Assembly: GCA_903920415.1 (NCBI GenBank)
Contig: CAIXMD010000081.1
Coordinates: forward strand, 1-7,861
Source of the DNA: an uncultured Desulfomonile sp.
Lineage (GTDB): Bacteria > Desulfobacterota > Desulfomonilia > Desulfomonilales > Desulfomonilaceae
DNA: 7,861 bases
Reading direction: 5' to 3'
Shown: piece by piece, positions 5,186 through 7,861 of the stretch
Layout: each line of letters begins with the position of its first letter
Numbering within the stretch: position 1 is the stretch's first letter
Notes under the pieces: generated by a model
Databases searched by the model: none
Seen by the model: only the letters and a program-made list of their open reading frames with translations
Told to the model about the DNA's origin: nothing
Translations under genes and position numbers: made by a program

Positions 5186-5193
5186 AAGGAGGT
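5186..5193 (+). promoter_or_regulatory. Strong ribosome binding site of the hydrogenase small subunit
   Basis: AAGGAGGT is a near-perfect Shine-Dalgarno, five bases before the ATG at 5199. It fixes the start and suggests high expression. Confidence 0.85.
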
Positions 5194-5198
5194 TAATA

Positions 5199-6134
5199 AT
5201 GGACAATTCTTTTGACGTTCCCGAAAGGTTGGCACTCAAGGGCGTTACCCGCCGGGACTTTATGAAGTTCTGCGGACTTATGGCAACCATTCTGGGGCTA
5301 CCTCTGTCTATGGCGCCCAGGATAGCGCATGCTGTAGCAAATAAACGCCCGTCCGTCGTGTGGTTGCACTTTGCAGAATGTACCGGCTGCACGGAATCAT
5401 TCATCCGCACCACACATCCTTGGGCCGCGGACATAATCCTGGACATTATCGACTTGGCCTATCAGGAGACCGTGATGGCCGCTGCAGGCGACCAGGCCGA
5501 GGAAATCCTCGAGAAGACGGTGAAAGACAACAAGGGAAAATACATCTGTATCGCCGAAGGTGCAATTCCGACCAAAGACAATGGCGTTTACGGAAAAGTT
5601 CACGGCAAGACTTTTATGGAGATAGCGAACAACGTATGTAAGAACGCAGCGGCTACCATCTGTGTGGGCAACTGCGCCTGTTCAGGGGGAGTACAGGCAG
5701 CAAAGCCGAACCCCACCGAGGCAAAGAGCGTTGCTCAAGTCACCGGTCTGAAGACGGTTAACATAGAAGGTTGCCCGCCCAACGCGGATAACATGGTGGC
5801 TACAATTGTCCATTACCTGCTGCTGGGAAAACTGCCGGCCCTCGACGACATAGGCCGTCCTCTCTTCGCATACGGCTATCTTATTCACGACAACTGCCCG
5901 CGTAGAGGTCATTTTGAAAACGAGGAGTTCGTTAAGGAGTTTGGAGACGAAGGTGCGCAAAAAGGCTGGTGCCTGTTCAAGGTAGGTTGTGCGGGTCCGA
6001 AAACTTACAATAATTGCCCAAAAATCAAATGGAACCAAGGTACAAACTGGCCTATTGAAGCCGGTCACCCCTGCATTGGATGCAGCGAACCGAAATTCTG
6101 GGACGAAATGAGCCCCTTCTACGTTCAGAAATAG
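5199..6134 (+). CDS. hynB: Periplasmic [NiFe] hydrogenase small subunit, Tat-exported
   Basis: A 311-residue electron-transfer subunit of a group 1 uptake hydrogenase. A Tat signal, TRRDFMKFC (17-25), is followed by a hydrophobic stretch and a likely cleavage site after AHA (43-45). Proximal [4Fe-4S] ligands: Cys61 and Cys64 (CTGC), Cys159 (GNCAC) and Cys192 (EGCPPN). Distal [4Fe-4S]: His230, Cys233, Cys258 and Cys264. Medial cluster: Cys273, Cys292 and Cys295. The Pro in NWPIEAGHPC is kept, indicating a [3Fe-4S] medial cluster as in standard [NiFe] enzymes. The protein ends right after FWDEMSPFYVQK with no C-terminal membrane helix, so it is soluble, as in the Desulfovibrio periplasmic enzymes that reduce cytochrome c3. 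An extra Cys161 follows the Cys159 ligand. O2-tolerant-type supernumerary cysteines are absent (CTGC, not CTCC). The large subunit follows 72 nt downstream. The gene symbol follows Desulfovibrio usage. Confidence 0.95.
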   Translation: MDNSFDVPERLALKGVTRRDFMKFCGLMATILGLPLSMAPRIAHAVANKRPSVVWLHFAECTGCTESFIRTTHPWAADIILDIIDLAYQETVMAAAGDQAEEILEKTVKDNKGKYICIAEGAIPTKDNGVYGKVHGKTFMEIANNVCKNAAATICVGNCACSGGVQAAKPNPTEAKSVAQVTGLKTVNIEGCPPNADNMVATIVHYLLLGKLPALDDIGRPLFAYGYLIHDNCPRRGHFENEEFVKEFGDEGAQKGWCLFKVGCAGPKTYNNCPKIKWNQGTNWPIEAGHPCIGCSEPKFWDEMSPFYVQK

Positions 6135-6193
6135 AAAAAGGGGAAACGAATCTCTTTTGACATAAGTTCAACCTAACGAGACAAGTTTTTGAA

Positions 6194-6199
6194 AAGGAG
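6194..6199 (+). promoter_or_regulatory. Ribosome binding site of the hydrogenase large subunit
   Basis: AAGGAG lies seven bases before the ATG at 6207 and supports that start. Confidence 0.75.
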
Positions 6200-6206
6200 T
6201 GAAATC

Positions 6207-7861
6207 ATGGCAAGAGTCGTCGTTGACCCGATTACGAGAATTGAGGGTCACCTTCGCATAGAGGTAGAAATACAGGACGGAAAGGTGAAAGACGCCTGGA
6301 GCAGTGGGACGCTGTTCAGGGGTTTAGAAATCATACTCCAGGGACGGGATCCTAGGGACGCCCATCTTGTGACTCAGCGGTCTTGCGGCGTTTGTACACT
6401 TGTGCATTCCCTCGCTTCCGTCAGAGCTGTAGAAGACGCCCTCAAAGTTACCATTCCGCCAAATGCAAGAATTGTCCGTAACTTAACCCATGCTGCTCAA
6501 AACATGCATGATCATCCGGTCCATTTTTATCAGTTGTGCGCCTTGGACTGGGTGGATGTCGTATCAGCTCTATCTGCTGATGCCGGAAAGACGGCCGACC
6601 TCTCGGCAGGAGTCAGCGGACGCCCACAGAGCAAGAAATATTACGAGGGGCTCAAGGGTAAACTGAAAGCCTTTGTCGATTCCGGACAGCTCGGCCCGTT
6701 TGCCAATGCCTACTGGGGACACCCGGCATACAAGCTTCCGCCTGAGGCCAACTTGATGGCTGTCGGTCATTATCTGGACAACCTACGGCAGCAGGTCCAT
6801 GCCGCACAGATGACCGCCATTTGGGGAGCGAAAAACCCGCATCTTCAGGGCCACCTACCTGGCGGAGTGACCGTCGTCGAGCAGCTCAACGCGGACAGGA
6901 TCTCCCAATATCTGTTCATGCTGAAAGAACAGATCGCTTTTATCGAAGAAGTATACATCCCCGATCTATTGGCTGTGGCTTCATTCTACAAGGATTGGAC
7001 CAAGATCGGTGGAAACAAGAACTTCATGTGCTACGGGGATTTCCCCGAGAGTGAGAAGGAACCCGATAGTTTCTACTTCCCGAGGGGAATGATCGTTGAC
7101 GGCCAACTCAAAATGGTCCCGGTAGATACAAGCAAGATAACCGAAGATGTTACTCACGCATGGTATGAAAAGGGCGAGCCATTGCATCCGTCCGTCGGCG
7201 TGACCAAGCCGCTTTCAGGCGAGGCACTGAAGGGGGCCGTGCCCGACACCACCGCCAAAGATGGAAAATACTCCTGGATAAAGGCACCGCGATACGACGG
7301 CAAACCGGTGGAAGTAGGTCCCCTGGCACAGTGTCTTGTCTCTTACGTCGGCGGAAATAAGGAGATCAAGGACGCGACCGATATGGTGTTGAAAAAGCTT
7401 GAGATTGGTCCGGAGGCTCTTTTCTCAACCCTTGGTCGAATTGGGGCCCGTGGCATCAAGTGCCTCGTCAATGCCAAGATAGCTGAAAAATGGACTATGG
7501 ACTTGATTGAGAACATCAAGAAGGGTGACACAAAGACCTTCACCTCGTACAAACTTGATGAGAGCACCAATGGTATGGGAATGGGCTTGAACGACGTGGC
7601 CCGGGGCTCTTTGGGACACTGGATCAACATCGAGAAAGGCAAGATAAAAAATTATCAGCAAGTGGTCCCCTCAACTTGGAACCTGGGACCGGCGGACGCA
7701 AAAGGGCAAAAAGGCCCAGTGGAAAACGCTCTGATCGGGACACCGGTAGCAGATCCCAAGAAACCCCTGGAAATTCTGCGAACCGTCCATTCGTTCGACC
7801 CCTGCATCGCATGCGCGGTGCATGTGATCGATCCCCACACCAACGAAGTGTACAAGTTCAA
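6207..7861 (+). CDS. hynA: Periplasmic [NiFe] hydrogenase large subunit (3' end beyond window)
   Basis: The frame is open from ATG 6207 to the window edge (551 complete codons). It carries the NiFe(CN)2CO active site that splits H2. The N-terminal VDPITRIEGHLRIEV (6-20) is the family signature. The L1 motif RSCGVCTLVH supplies Cys60 and Cys63, and the L2 motif DPCIACAVH supplies Cys533 and Cys536, the four nickel ligands. The first L2 ligand is encoded TGC (7803-7805), not TGA, so this is a [NiFe] and not a [NiFeSe] enzyme. His539 marks the site where a maturation endopeptidase removes the C-terminal peptide; 12 residues of that peptide are visible, so only a few codons are probably missing. 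There is no signal peptide: the subunit is co-exported with the Tat-bearing small subunit. Length and motifs match soluble Desulfovibrio-type group 1 enzymes. Maturation or cytochrome genes may follow outside the window. Confidence 0.96.
   Translation, partial: MARVVVDPITRIEGHLRIEVEIQDGKVKDAWSSGTLFRGLEIILQGRDPRDAHLVTQRSCGVCTLVHSLASVRAVEDALKVTIPPNARIVRNLTHAAQNMHDHPVHFYQLCALDWVDVVSALSADAGKTADLSAGVSGRPQSKKYYEGLKGKLKAFVDSGQLGPFANAYWGHPAYKLPPEANLMAVGHYLDNLRQQVHAAQMTAIWGAKNPHLQGHLPGGVTVVEQLNADRISQYLFMLKEQIAFIEEVYIPDLLAVASFYKDWTKIGGNKNFMCYGDFPESEKEPDSFYFPRGMIVDGQLKMVPVDTSKITEDVTHAWYEKGEPLHPSVGVTKPLSGEALKGAVPDTTAKDGKYSWIKAPRYDGKPVEVGPLAQCLVSYVGGNKEIKDATDMVLKKLEIGPEALFSTLGRIGARGIKCLVNAKIAEKWTMDLIENIKKGDTKTFTSYKLDESTNGMGMGLNDVARGSLGHWINIEKGKIKNYQQVVPSTWNLGPADAKGQKGPVENALIGTPVADPKKPLEILRTVHSFDPCIACAVHVIDPHTNEVYKF

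Larger units (their letters stand above)
4769..5198 (+). other. Non-coding stretch between hemL and the hydrogenase genes
   Basis: This 430-nt stretch shows no convincing gene and no stem-plus-T-run terminator after hemL. Its first half holds two tiny back-to-back ORFs without good ribosome binding sites. The middle is AT-rich with promoter-like boxes (4933-4979). The second half holds a strong hairpin (5075-5104) and a weaker nested one: ATCGG (5111-5115) with CCGAT (5142-5146), enclosing TAGG (5120-5123) with CCTA (5131-5134). No sigma-54 type GG-N10-GC promoter was found by eye. It most likely holds the promoter and structured 5' leader of the hydrogenase operon. Confidence 0.6.

Noticed and set aside
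4769..5198. Sigma-54 promoter upstream of the hydrogenase
   Set aside because: Several TGG motifs were checked (for example 5024 and 4826), but none has GC at the required 10-nt distance from GG.
5379..5390. O2-tolerant (6-Cys proximal cluster) hydrogenase
   Set aside because: The motif is CTGC rather than CTCC, and the second supernumerary Cys, five residues after the Cys159 ligand, is absent.
5682..6068. Long antisense ORF across the small-subunit gene
   Set aside because: Shadow of a strongly supported gene on the other strand with no protein-like motifs of its own.
6157..6162. TTGACA in the gap between hydrogenase subunits as an internal promoter
   Set aside because: No -10-like hexamer lies 16-18 nt downstream (about 6179-6186).
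7797..7823. Possible [NiFeSe] hydrogenase with selenocysteine in the C-terminal motif
   Set aside because: The codon for the first ligand of DPCIAC is TGC, not TGA, and the small subunit keeps the Pro typical of a [3Fe-4S] medial cluster.

Overview
The window reads as a chromosomal segment of an anaerobic, sulfate-reducing or syntrophic bacterium of the former Deltaproteobacteria. Two things point there: a siroheme decarboxylase-type (Ahb) protein with hemL, typical of the alternative siroheme-based heme pathway, and a Tat-exported soluble periplasmic [NiFe] hydrogenase of the Desulfovibrio type (small subunit about 310 aa, large subunit about 550 aa). The species cannot be fixed from the sequence alone.

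Layout. (1) 2-843, plus strand: the tail of an unrecognised protein with a possible OB-like beta domain, overlapping by 3 nt a PIN-domain protein that starts at TTG. This looks like a toxin-antitoxin-type pair and is followed by a hairpin terminator. (2) 1009-1680, minus strand: a two-helix membrane protein resembling DUF4190 with a C-terminal beta-rich domain. (3) 1681-1900: a non-coding stretch holding a compound hairpin with U-tracts on the minus strand, probably the terminator of the next gene. (4) 1901-2779, minus strand: a nucleosidase/phosphorylase of the MTA/SAH nucleosidase superfamily, divergent from (5) 2829-4768, plus strand: an AhbA/AhbB-family protein and hemL. Between them lie a TATAAT box next to a perfect 7-bp palindrome, and an 11-codon leader ORF whose stop overlaps the hemL start. 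(6) 4769-5198: a 430-nt non-coding stretch with promoter-like sequence and a strong hairpin, leading into (7) 5199 to the window end: the small and large subunits of a periplasmic [NiFe] hydrogenase, the large subunit cut by the window edge a few codons before its expected end.

How they may work together. HemL makes 5-aminolevulinate, the first tetrapyrrole precursor, and the Ahb protein acts later, on siroheme, to give didecarbosiroheme. The later Ahb steps use radical-SAM enzymes, which release 5'-deoxyadenosine, so a neighbouring nucleosidase could be a housekeeping partner (inference). The periplasmic hydrogenase would pass electrons from H2 to multiheme c-type cytochromes, which depend on heme supply. 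The PIN pair and the membrane protein have no evident link to this theme.

No CRISPR array, transposase, tRNA or rRNA gene was recognised. Most of the window is ordinary core metabolism. The items most worth a second look are the hemL leader ORF and palindrome, the compound hairpin at 1784-1854, and the nucleosidase beside the heme genes.
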